Below, piece by piece: positions 6,695 to 12,315 of a stretch of DNA of 25,902 nucleotides (positions are counted from its first letter, which is position 1; each line of letters begins with the position of its first letter). The notes below the pieces were generated by a model. That model was given only the letters and a program-made list of their open reading frames with translations, was not told the DNA's origin and made no database searches. Where the stretch lies: positions 1 to 25,902 of the IMG/VR virus record IMGVR_UViG_3300042946_000481; one strand, given 5' to 3'. The stretch comes from a virus. The translations under genes were made by a program, and so were the position numbers.

Positions 6695-7495
6695 TTAAAA
6701 TGGTAATGGAAAGAATTTATCTTCTAATCCATCAATCCATTGTCTGTCAGCAAATGAATGTATTTCTTTAGTAGGAAATACTTTCTTTGCACATTCAGTA
6801 GCTATTGCATCATCATATACACCATAATCACCTGATCTACCATATAAAATCACATTATCATCTATGATTTTAATCCAACCACCATTAATAGTATACCAAC
6901 CATCTGCTCTAAAGATACTACTGATATCACTGTGACCATTAGATACAAATCCATATGGGTCCCAACAGAATCTAAATTCTGTTTCATTACGGTTTGTTTG
7001 AATGATAAACTTGATACCATCATGGTTCTGAAAATTACTGAAGTCAAGATTCTGAGAATATACTTGATGAGCAATACTTCTCATTTTATTTCTTGTATGA
7101 TTAAGCTCATCACTTTTATCTTTCCACCATTTTTTATATTCATCTTTGGTAGGTTCATCAATTTCAAATGGTATATCTTGATAATCATCTGATTCTTCTA
7201 CAACAACTGATTGTTCTGCTTTGACTGCATCTTGAATCATACCTAATCTAACAGCTAGAGTTAGTATTTGATTCTCTTGTTCAACTTGTATTTTATATTT
7301 ATCAGGTTGAACAACTGATAAAAATGTATCCATGTCATCTTTAGTAACATGAGTATTCCAATTACCACCTGCAAATGATTTAAAATCAGATACTGGTACT
7401 TGAAACACATTGTGTTTGGTAGATAATGTAATTGTATCTCTACCATATGTCTCTACTTCATAAAGACCTTGTCTTGAGTGTAAATGAATTTTCAT
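6695..7495 (-). CDS. Hypothetical 266-residue protein with a PHPT1/Janus-like C-terminal segment
   Basis: The N-terminal 60 residues look beta-rich. The middle is acidic then helical (KDEYKKWWKDKSDELNHTRN). Near residues 205-245 the segment NGGWIKIIDDNVILYGRSGD, followed by YGVYDDAIATECAKKVFP, resembles the GGG-x-I...I-x-VYG-x-S-x-x-xG...A motif of the phosphohistidine phosphatase/Janus family. The catalytic His of that family is not evident, so enzymatic activity is doubtful. The C-terminus ends FFPLPF. The candidate large structured RNA lies directly upstream, so this gene may be on the same transcript. Confidence 0.6.
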   Translation of the reverse strand: MKIHLHSRQGLYEVETYGRDTITLSTKHNVFQVPVSDFKSFAGGNWNTHVTKDDMDTFLSVVQPDKYKIQVEQENQILTLAVRLGMIQDAVKAEQSVVVEESDDYQDIPFEIDEPTKDEYKKWWKDKSDELNHTRNKMRSIAHQVYSQNLDFSNFQNHDGIKFIIQTNRNETEFRFCWDPYGFVSNGHSDISSIFRADGWYTINGGWIKIIDDNVILYGRSGDYGVYDDAIATECAKKVFPTKEIHSFADRQWIDGLEDKFFPLPF

Positions 7496-7588
7496 TTTAA
7501 GTTTATTTATAAGTGATTAATAAGTTCCTATAAGTTGAATACCCTTTACACGCAGTTGTAAACACAGCCATTATTTTTGCCTATGCTC

Positions 7589-8156
7589 CTTTGGTTAATT
7601 ACTCCAAAGACATTTAATCTGTTTACTTACCACACGTCTATGGCTTTCTATTCAGATATATTACAACTGATGTAAAATACCCCTCTGCACTCAGTTGTAA
7701 TAGTATTTCACCATCATATAGAACAGCCATTTTCAGCCTGTATAAGTGTCTGCTTTCAAGACATAAACTTGGTCAATTATCATAGGATGCATTATTTCCC
7801 TTGCCTGATAACATACTGAAGTCAACACTTTTTATTCTATACAACTTCCCACGATTAAGTGGTTACTTGCGGTATTCCTACCTTATTACAACTGCCTGAC
7901 CTTGGGAATCAGGAATGGTGCATTAGTATGAGCAGTTTGTCTACATGCTCAGGTATACGCAGAATTACTCACTGCCTTTCTATTGCGTACTCTCACAAGG
8001 TTGCAATCCTTGACATCTTTACCATATTCGTCAATACCTAAAAGGTGCACGCGGAAAGAACTATAGTACCTGCTTGGATGAGAGTAAATAAATGGCTGTT
8101 TATGCTATAAACATTTAATACATAGTAATTTGTATGATGAATATTTAACAGGCTAG
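7589..8156 (-). ncRNA. Candidate large multi-branched structured RNA
   Basis: The 792-bp gap 7496-8287 has no credible gene and many stems. A perfect 11-bp helix (7722-7732 with 8090-8100) closes a domain of about 360 bases. Inside are TGTCT/AGACA (7747/7759), TTATCA/TGATAA (7777/7806), and a 6-bp helix GGTATT/AATACC (7871/8033) that encloses four hairpins: 7895/7909, 7929/7946, 7956/7984 and 7996/8008. On the left are a 10-bp hairpin (7661-7670/7691-7700) and a 6-bp one (7589/7604). Minus orientation is inferred from the CTAGCC leader at 8151-8156 and the upstream terminator. Size and style recall the phage ROOL and GOLLD RNAs, but family membership is not established. Confidence 0.55.
8151..8156 (-). 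promoter_or_regulatory. CTAGCC leader motif, degenerate copy 6
   Basis: The minus strand reads CTAGCCTGTTAAATATT, compared with CTAGCCCGTAACATAAATT at 10075. Like the other copies downstream of a terminator, it follows one (8202-8224), but what lies after it is the candidate large RNA and not a gene. Confidence 0.45.
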
Positions 8157-8201
8157 CTAAACCTGCAGTACTCAACACCCCTATATAACCATAAAAATAA
8201 A

Positions 8202-8224
8202 GCAAGTCTCAACAGCTAACTTGC
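8202..8224 (-). terminator. Intrinsic terminator after the 49-residue gene
   Basis: GCAAGT pairs with ACTTGC over an 11-base loop and is followed on the minus strand by TTTATTTTTAT. It lies 64 bp past the stop of the 49-residue gene. Confidence 0.75.
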
Positions 8225-8287
8225 ACACCCAGTTTTCAACTGTACCTATGAATACTCAGTAGGTTGGGTTAATAAGGCTGACAGAAA

Positions 8288-8437
8288 TTAATCTGCCAGC
8301 ATAGGTGTTAGCATACATGCCCAAAATAGACAGGATATGCCAATAGACGGGAGTACATTATGCCCAAAAGACATAAGCACTCCCATAAATGTGCCTAGTA
8401 ATAAGACACCAAATAGATAGTGAGCTATACTTTTCAT
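8288..8437 (-). CDS. Tiny membrane protein, 49 residues
   Basis: An ATG at 8437 opens a 49-codon frame ending TAA at 8288. It contains two hydrophobic segments: IAHYLFGVLLLGTFMGVLMS (residues 4-23) and a second near residues 31-46 (SIGISCLFWACMLTPM). Two short membrane helices with a tight turn suit a small inner-membrane peptide. The start overlaps the stop of the preceding 44-residue gene in an ATGA arrangement, strong evidence that both are translated. Function unknown; host-envelope modification or superinfection exclusion are possibilities only. Confidence 0.6.
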   Translation of the reverse strand: MKSIAHYLFGVLLLGTFMGVLMSFGHNVLPSIGISCLFWACMLTPMLAD

Positions 8438-8568
8438 AGCTCAATCACCATTTGCGGTAAACCATTCTTGTCCAATACTCTCTTAACAGTTTTACCATTA
8501 GAGTATTTAACATACTGTACAAGGGATAGATTACCTTGATACAATTCAATCAGAGTTTTAAAAATCAT
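8434..8568 (-). CDS. Small 44-residue protein
   Basis: A 44-codon frame from ATG at 8568, beginning MIFKTLIELYQGNLSLVQYV and ending QMVIEL. It is basic in the middle (KYSNGKTVKRVLDKNG) with two beta-strand-like runs. Support is positional: leader copy C lies just upstream and an ATGA overlap links it to the 49-residue membrane protein. No family recognised. Confidence 0.6.
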   Translation of the reverse strand: MIFKTLIELYQGNLSLVQYVKYSNGKTVKRVLDKNGLPQMVIEL

Positions 8569-8583
8569 AACGTAAGATTTTAA

Positions 8584-8612
8584 AGGTTAATAAATAAATA
8601 TATGATGAGTTG
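8584..8612 (-). promoter_or_regulatory. ATTTATTTATTAAC leader, copy C
   Basis: The minus strand reads CAACTCATCATAT, then ATTTATTTATTAACC, 15 bp before the ATG at 8568. It shares CAACT and the 14-base core with copies A and B. Confidence 0.45.
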
Positions 8613-8627
8613 TTATTTTAAAAACAT

Positions 8628-8644
8628 GCAGGCCTTTCACCTGC
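8628..8644 (-). terminator. Intrinsic terminator upstream of the 44-residue gene
   Basis: GCAGG/CCTGC with a 7-base loop, followed on the minus strand by ATGTTTTTAAAA. It ends the transcript that carries the 80-residue gene and the structured 8654-8706 element. Confidence 0.65.
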
Positions 8645-8653
8645 TTGGGATAT

Positions 8654-8706
8654 AATCCTCAATGGTATGACATTATTGGTTAGTCATACAAGTTGCGGAG
8701 AGGATT
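8654..8706 (-). ncRNA. Nested hairpin element in the 3' region of the 80-residue gene
   Basis: AATCCTC (8654-8660) pairs with GAGGATT (8700-8706). Inside, GTATGAC (8665-8671) pairs with GTCATAC (8683-8689), giving a long two-part stem. The terminator at 8628-8644 follows on the minus strand. It could be a 3'-UTR stability element or a small RNA released from the transcript end. No tRNA features fit. Confidence 0.4.
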
Positions 8707-8789
8707 ACTGCCTCTCACTCTGTAAGTATAAGTTACATAGTTAATCTGTTCCTATCATTTGTTCAAGGATACTGATTAGTATTGAGTAG

Positions 8790-9032
8790 TTAAAGATTAT
8801 CCTTACAGATAATGCTATCAAGGTCACTATATGTACCATGATAGACATTACCTTGTAAAGATTCAACTTTAATGCTGTCTTCAGACACTTCAAGAAAGTA
8901 TTCTGTCTTGATGTGCTGAGAGGCTTTCCCGGGAGTTTCTTTCTTTACAATAACATGTAATACTACATGTATAAGTACACAGAAAGAAACTGCTCCAAGT
9001 ATAAAGCCTATAAGAAATGAATCTCTATTCAT
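8790..9032 (-). CDS. Single-pass membrane protein, 80 residues
   Basis: After a short polar start, residues 6-30 form one hydrophobic segment (FLIGFILGAVSFCVLIHVVL), followed by Lys-Lys and a soluble 50-residue domain with beta-like strands (KTEYFLEVSEDSIKVESLQG). The positive-inside rule would put the soluble part in the cytoplasm. No lipoprotein motif. Function not recognised. The long gene-free stretch 9033-9434 lies upstream and may be its leader. Confidence 0.65.
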   Translation of the reverse strand: MNRDSFLIGFILGAVSFCVLIHVVLHVIVKKETPGKASQHIKTEYFLEVSEDSIKVESLQGNVYHGTYSDLDSIICKDNL

Positions 9033-9039
9033 ATATGTG

Positions 9040-9434
9040 TGTTTAGTTTGGTTACACAGGTTTAGCTATATAAAATCTATATAATACTAAAGTATTATAA
9101 TACAATAATACAAGATAAGTAGAAGGTATAAGGTAGTAAGTAGTGATAGTATACATAATAAACAGATATATACATACTTATTTCCGCATTTTGTAACTAT
9201 CTGATTATCAATACTAAAGTCTACTTGCTACACACGGTGGAGACAAAAGATTTTAATCAAAAAGTTAGAAACCTGAAACCTGATACATGCAAGTAGCAAG
9301 TATATTTCTTTATACCCTGAGCCTATTAACTGTAAAATTTAAAACACAATGTTTAAAATAACTACATATTACTTGTATGTTTCTTGTATTAGCACTCTAT
9401 AAAGAGTGCAATAGCAAACTATGTTATGGGCTAG
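9040..9434 (-). other. Gene-free stretch with inverted repeats (candidate leader or RNA)
   Basis: No credible gene in about 390 bp; the best minus-strand frame is 34 codons. It begins at a CTAGCCC leader (9428-9434) that follows a strong terminator. Structural elements are GCACTCT/AGAGTGC (9392-9409), a perfect 10-bp TACTTGCTAC/GTAGCAAGTA pair (9222-9231 with 9293-9302), CAGATA/TATCTG (9163/9198) and the palindrome GTATTATAATAC near 9090. It is probably transcribed leftward towards the 80-residue gene. Confidence 0.4.
9428..9434 (-). promoter_or_regulatory. CTAGCCC leader motif, copy 5
   Basis: The minus strand reads TTCTAGCCCATAACATA, 38 bp beyond the 9472-9499 terminator. A GC-containing hairpin (9392-9409) follows closely, as AT-rich hairpins do after the other copies. 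Confidence 0.5.
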
Positions 9435-9471
9435 AAGAAAGAGGGTTATGTTTCAGGTAGGAAAAAATAAA

Positions 9472-9499
9472 AAGAGTAACCACGTTAGTGGCTACTCTT
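9472..9499 (-). terminator. Strong intrinsic terminator after the 170-residue gene
   Basis: AAGAGTA pairs with TACTCTT and CCAC with GTGG, separated by one mismatch pair, forming a long stem followed on the minus strand by TTTTATTTTTT. Confidence 0.88.
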
Positions 9500-9517
9500 A
9501 TTATTTTAGTGCTAAGA

Positions 9518-10030
9518 CTACTTGTTAGTCTTTGCACCTTTGGTAGATGTTGTCTCAACATCTTCCAAATTAGCATCTTCAGATGCTTCTGCAGTGAAGT
9601 CATCTTCACTATCTTCATCATCAAGCAAGCTTGATGCAGATGAAGACACAGGTGTGCTATCAGCATACCTTTTTGCAGACTCGGCTGCAATTGCCTGACC
9701 TAAGTCAGCACCGAGGCTCTTGGCAACAAGAGCATCAAATTGCAGTTCGGACTTGTCTAAAGTCCAAGAACCTGCATTGTCACCCGCCTGTACTTGGTAC
9801 AAAGGGTGCCACATATTCTTGCCCGGTAACGGGTAAGCAGTGAAATAAAGTGGAACTTTATTTCCATTACTGAGGATGAGCTTGCCATCCACAGTAGATT
9901 TAAAAACAGGTTCGCTGTTTTTAAAGTTGTTAGCAACGTAAGATGCTAACTCAGTTGAAGTGCCACGCACTTCATAGATGGCTAAGGTTCCACCTTTGCC
10001 AACTTTTAGAAATTTTGCTTGTAAAGCCAT
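9518..10030 (-). CDS. 170-residue protein with an acidic C-terminal tail (possible ssDNA-binding type)
   Basis: Residues 1-100 are beta-rich (AKFLKVGKGGTLAIYEVRG, then DGKLILSNGNKVPLYFTAYP, then WHPLYQVQAGDNAGSWTLD). An Ala-rich helix follows, then a low-complexity tail with an acidic core (SLLDDEDSEDDFTAEASEDA) ending in Lys. A compact beta domain plus acidic tail is the shape of many phage single-strand-binding proteins, but no diagnostic residues are visible. Base use is less AT-rich than most neighbours, suggesting high expression or a different history. It is monocistronic, between a CTAGCCC leader and a strong terminator. Confidence 0.65.
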   Translation of the reverse strand: MALQAKFLKVGKGGTLAIYEVRGTSTELASYVANNFKNSEPVFKSTVDGKLILSNGNKVPLYFTAYPLPGKNMWHPLYQVQAGDNAGSWTLDKSELQFDALVAKSLGADLGQAIAAESAKRYADSTPVSSSASSLLDDEDSEDDFTAEASEDANLEDVETTSTKGAKTNK

Positions 10031-10068
10031 AATTTATAAAATTTAATTGATTTATCAATTTATGTTAC

Positions 10069-10075
10069 GGGCTAG
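10069..10075 (-). promoter_or_regulatory. CTAGCCC leader motif, copy 4
   Basis: CTAGCCCGTAACATAAATT lies 38 bp before the ATG of the 170-residue gene. An AATTGAT/ATCAATT hairpin lies between the motif and the start. Confidence 0.55.
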
Positions 10076-10092
10076 AATAAAAGGGAAAAAAA

Positions 10093-10113
10093 GAAGAGTT
10101 AGAATAACTCTTC
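10093..10113 (-). terminator. Intrinsic terminator after the 63-residue gene
   Basis: A perfect 9-bp GAAGAGTTA/TAACTCTTC stem with a 3-base loop, followed on the minus strand by TTTTTTTCCC. Confidence 0.9.
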
Positions 10114-10130
10114 AGAAGAATTGGAGGATG

Positions 10131-10322
10131 TTAATCCTCTAAGTCTTCATTATAATGGAATGAGCCTGTCTCAATCCATTCTAGAACTTCGCCTTTATAG
10201 GCATGTTCTATACATGTGCCGTCAGCTTGCCTGATGGTATATGTCTCTCTGCCATCAACATCATCTTGATGGCTTATTGTACCTGTACACAGGTAGAATA
10301 CAAAAATTAATTTTGTTAGCAT
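10131..10322 (-). CDS. Small possibly secreted or anchored protein, 63 residues
   Basis: Begins MLTKLIFVFYLCTGTISHQD, a short hydrophobic N-terminus resembling a signal peptide or membrane anchor with a Cys at position 12. The following 45 residues are acidic (DDVDGRETYTIRQADGTCIE, tail NEDLED). The hydrophobic stretch is only about 10 residues, so export is uncertain. It is monocistronic with its own CTAGCCC leader and terminator. No family recognised. Confidence 0.55.
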   Translation of the reverse strand: MLTKLIFVFYLCTGTISHQDDVDGRETYTIRQADGTCIEHAYKGEVLEWIETGSFHYNEDLED

Positions 10323-10363
10323 AATAAAATTGATTTACTTAAAATGATTTCATTTTAAGTTAA

Positions 10364-10370
10364 GGGCTAG
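10364..10370 (-). promoter_or_regulatory. CTAGCCC leader motif, copy 3
   Basis: CTAGCCCTTAACTTAAAA, 41 bp before the ATG at 10322. CTTAAAATG pairs with CATTTTAAG directly after it, giving a 9-bp AT-rich hairpin in the leader. Confidence 0.55.
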
Positions 10371-10384
10371 AAAGAAAGGGAAAA

Positions 10385-10407
10385 AGAAAGGGATAAAATC
10401 CCTTTCT
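10385..10407 (-). terminator. Intrinsic terminator after the 101-residue gene
   Basis: A perfect 10-bp AGAAAGGGAT/ATCCCTTTCT stem with a 3-base loop, followed on the minus strand by TTTTTCCC. Confidence 0.9.
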
Positions 10408-10411
10408 ATGA

Positions 10412-10717
10412 TTATGGTGCTAAAGCATAATCATCATTGGCTTTAGCCATCACATTCTCATAACTTTTGTCTGCAAGGCAATAGATATGAGAATCAACAT
10501 GTATGCAAGTTATGCCCTTGGCAATAAGTTCATACATCTTGTTAACAGTGTATGGCCCTGGCCATTCACATCTGTTTAACATAAGAATACTTTTGTATTC
10601 TTCTGATAACAATGGCATTAAGACTTTGGTGTAGCCACAGTCTAATATGGCCATTGATGCTTGTGGAACTTCAGTTATCACAGGCATAGTTTTTGACATG
10701 TCAAAAAGTGTTTTCAT
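10412..10717 (-). CDS. Hypothetical 101-residue protein
   Basis: Alpha/beta character: ASMAILDCGYTKVLMPLLSE, a helix NKMYELIAKG, then a strand-like ITCIHVDSHIYCLAD. Three Cys are scattered without a zinc pattern. No family recognised. It is expressed as a single-gene unit with its own CTAGCCC leader and terminator. Confidence 0.6.
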   Translation of the reverse strand: MKTLFDMSKTMPVITEVPQASMAILDCGYTKVLMPLLSEEYKSILMLNRCEWPGPYTVNKMYELIAKGITCIHVDSHIYCLADKSYENVMAKANDDYALAP

Positions 10718-10745
10718 AACAATAAATTTATTTATGTTATGTTCT

Positions 10746-10752
10746 GGGCTAG
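10746..10752 (-). promoter_or_regulatory. CTAGCCC leader motif, copy 2
   Basis: CTAGCCCAGAACATAACA, 28 bp before the ATG at 10717. The palindrome AATAAATTTATT lies in the leader. Confidence 0.55.
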
Positions 10753-10760
10753 AAAGAAAA

Positions 10761-10779
10761 AAAGGGATGAAATCCCTTT
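10761..10779 (-). terminator. Intrinsic terminator after the 89-residue gene
   Basis: A perfect 8-bp AAAGGGAT/ATCCCTTT stem with a 3-base loop and a minus-strand T-run. An overlapping alternative hairpin CCCTTT/AAAGGG lies just upstream. Confidence 0.88.
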
Positions 10780-10791
10780 AGAAAGGGAATC

Positions 10792-11061
10792 TTACTTCCC
10801 TTTCTTCTTAGCTGTGGTAGGCTTGCCTAACATCAGTTCACCATATGCATATATGCAATATACAAATATGGTGTCAGGCAAAGGTGGAGTTTTACTCTTT
10901 GCATGCTTAAGCTCAACAACAAAATGTTTGTTGTGCTTTAGCTTGACACCTTTGCACCTGGTCTTGTCTATAACGAAAGGCTTTAGGCCTGCACTGGGAT
11001 AGACAACCCAGGTTTTCTTTGAGTTTGGGTTATTAATAACCCGAATGATAAGATTATTCAT
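10792..11061 (-). CDS. Basic hypothetical protein, 89 residues (first leftward gene)
   Basis: Strand-rich and basic: NLIIRVINNPNSKKTWVVYP, then DKTRCKGVKLKHNKHFVVEL, ending TTAKKKGK. The many Lys and a compact beta pattern could suit nucleic-acid binding, but no motif is recognised. It is the first gene of the leftward arm after the strand switch, so it may be expressed very early (inference from position). Confidence 0.6.
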   Translation of the reverse strand: MNNLIIRVINNPNSKKTWVVYPSAGLKPFVIDKTRCKGVKLKHNKHFVVELKHAKSKTPPLPDTIFVYCIYAYGELMLGKPTTAKKKGK

Positions 11062-11093
11062 AAGATAAAATTTAATATTTTATATTATGTTCT

Positions 11094-11100
11094 GGGCTAG
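11094..11100 (-). promoter_or_regulatory. CTAGCCC leader motif, copy 1
   Basis: CTAGCCCAGAACATAATA, 32 bp before the ATG at 11061. An AT-rich hairpin (ATAAAAT/ATTTTAT) follows. It lies at the edge of the strand-switch region. Confidence 0.55.
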
Positions 11101-11321
11101 TCAGAAGAGCTGTCCTATGTCAGAGCTTGTGATGACATGACAGCTAGTGTAGCATGCACAGCATGCTACGGTCATAGAAACATTTCCTAGCAGGAAATTT
11201 TCTTAGACAGATGGTCAGATGCAATCTGCCAGCTGGCTCAGGCTGGGGGGTACCACCAGTCCGGCAAAGGGGTGGGGGCCCCTGCAGCCGGGATCCATCT
11301 CCTCCTCTAACATAAAATAAT
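11101..11321. other. GC-rich, palindrome-dense strand-switch region
   Basis: The gene-free stretch 11062-11376 separates the two arms. It contains a 9-bp perfect hairpin GTAGCATGC/GCATGCTAC (11149-11169), a 7-bp hairpin ATTTCCT/AGGAAAT near 11181-11197, CAGAT/ATCTG (11216-11228), the palindrome GCCAGCTGGC (11228-11237), then a very G-rich segment with GGTACC, GGGGCCCC, CTGCAG and GGATCC. G-runs of 6, 4, 5 and 3 could form a quadruplex. Composition is unlike the AT-rich remainder. Origin, packaging-related or regulatory RNA roles are all possible; none is shown. Confidence 0.6.
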
Positions 11322-11353
11322 TTTGGTGCCAAAGAAAATTTTTGTATATTATA
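11322..11353 (+). promoter_or_regulatory. Promoter of the rightward arm
   Basis: TTTG (11322-11325), exactly 19 bases, then TATATTATA (11345-11353), 24 bp before the first rightward ATG. The same TTTTTGTATATTATA block recurs before the genes at 14379 and 16010. The spacing matches Bacteroidota promoters, but the -7 element ends in TATA in place of TTTG. Confidence 0.65.
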
Positions 11354-11376
11354 GTGTAACCCATTAAAACAAAAGA

Positions 11377-12255
11377 ATGGAGGTTAAAAAAATTGGTAAG
11401 AATGTGCACAACATTATTCTTACTGGAACGACAGCAGAGGTTGCTGTGTTGTCAGACATACATTGGGATAATCCACACTGTGATAGAAAGCTTTTAAAGA
11501 AACATCTTAATTACTGTAAGGAGAATAATATACCTGTAGTTATTGTAGGGGATCTATTCTGTCTTATGCAAGGTAGGGGAGATAATAGGCGGAATAAGTC
11601 AGATATACTCCCGGAACATAATAATGCATTTTACTTGGATTCAATTGTAGAGACTGCCGTAGAGTGGTTCAAACCATATGCTGATATTATCAAGGTGATT
11701 GGTTATGGTAATCATGAGACCGGGATAATTAAGTACCAAGAAACTGATGTGCTTAAGAGATTTGTTGATATGATGAATATTAAGTATAACTCTAAAATAG
11801 AAGCTGGGGGTTATGGTGGCTGGATAATATATAGTTTGCACTATAGAAAAAATGTTGTGTCTTCATTTAAGCATAAGTACTATCATGGTTCTGGCGGAGG
11901 AGGTATTGTAACTAAAGGTGCTTTGAATCTTACCAGAGCGTTAGAGATGTATGAGGATATGGATCTGTTTACTATGGGGCATATACATGAGAACTCTTCC
12001 CGTAATGATGTTAGAGAAAGTTTAACACTAGCTAAAGGATCTTATAAAATTAAACAAAGACAGATACACCACTGTATTACTGGGACATATAAAGAAGAGT
12101 ATGGTGAAGGATCACATGGTTGGCATATAGAAAGAGGGGCTCCTCCTAAACCATTAGGTGGTAGAATAATTACTTTTTCTGTAAAAGATGCAGTTGATGA
12201 AGACAGTAAAAATTATATAGAAAAAAAAGTGGATAGTAGATCTTTTCCAATTTAA
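11377..12255 (+). CDS. Calcineurin-like metallophosphoesterase
   Basis: 292 residues with the full set of family metal-binding motifs in order: SDIHWD (Asp27, His29), GDLF (Asp59), GNHE (Asn112, His113), YYHGSGGGG, and GHIHENS. These coordinate two metal ions for hydrolysis of phosphate esters; the family spans nucleases, cyclic-nucleotide and protein phosphatases. The substrate cannot be told from motifs. The basic, His-rich C-terminal region might contact nucleic acid. It is the first gene of the rightward arm with its own promoter; a hairpin terminator lies downstream. Confidence 0.88.
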   Translation: MEVKKIGKNVHNIILTGTTAEVAVLSDIHWDNPHCDRKLLKKHLNYCKENNIPVVIVGDLFCLMQGRGDNRRNKSDILPEHNNAFYLDSIVETAVEWFKPYADIIKVIGYGNHETGIIKYQETDVLKRFVDMMNIKYNSKIEAGGYGGWIIYSLHYRKNVVSSFKHKYYHGSGGGGIVTKGALNLTRALEMYEDMDLFTMGHIHENSSRNDVRESLTLAKGSYKIKQRQIHHCITGTYKEEYGEGSHGWHIERGAPPKPLGGRIITFSVKDAVDEDSKNYIEKKVDSRSFPI

Positions 12256-12259
12256 TTTA

Positions 12260-12267
12260 TATATTTG
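12260..12267 (+). promoter_or_regulatory. TATATTTG -7 element ahead of a terminator
   Basis: A perfect TATATTTG just after the phosphoesterase stop. No matching TTTG occurs 19 bases upstream, so strength is uncertain. A transcript from here would meet the 12292-12315 hairpin within about 50 bases. Confidence 0.4.
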
Positions 12268-12291
12268 CTTATCTAACAAAAAACGGCAAGG

Positions 12292-12315
12292 GGTCTGGAG
12301 GTGAAAGCCCAGACC
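12292..12315 (+). terminator. Intrinsic terminator between phosphoesterase and HExxH gene
   Basis: GGTCTGG/CCAGACC, extended by G-T and A-T pairs to about 11 bp, followed by TTTTGTTTT. It may end the phosphoesterase transcript or act as an attenuator for the gene at 12338. Confidence 0.8.

Noticed and set aside
7503-7730. Two short minus-strand frames starting Met-Ala-Val (22 and 30 codons)
   Set aside because: Both begin at repeated ATGGCTGT sequence that belongs to the arms of the long-range pairing; they have no leader motif, and one is cut by the 10-bp hairpin. RNA structure explains the repetition better.
7991-8012. T-arm-like GGTTGCAATCC, as a possible tRNA
   Set aside because: The loop lacks TTCRA and no acceptor, D or anticodon arms fit around it; it is hairpin 7996/8008 of the candidate RNA.
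8154-9068. 12-bp inverted repeat TAGCTAAACCTG (8154-8165) with 9057-9068
   Set aside because: A 12-base match 900 bp apart is expected by chance many times in a window of this size and composition.
11250-11295. Vector polylinker contamination (KpnI, ApaI, PstI, BamHI sites in a row)
   Set aside because: The order partly resembles cloning sites, but the bases between them do not match a polylinker I can recall and the flanks are continuous phage sequence; kept only as a caution in the island finding.
11144-11409. Leftward frames across the GC-rich strand switch
   Set aside because: Two overlapping minus-strand frames of 62-64 codons exist, but they cross hairpins and the rightward promoter, have no leader or coupling, and their composition (Pro/Gly/Arg) only reflects the GC-rich DNA.
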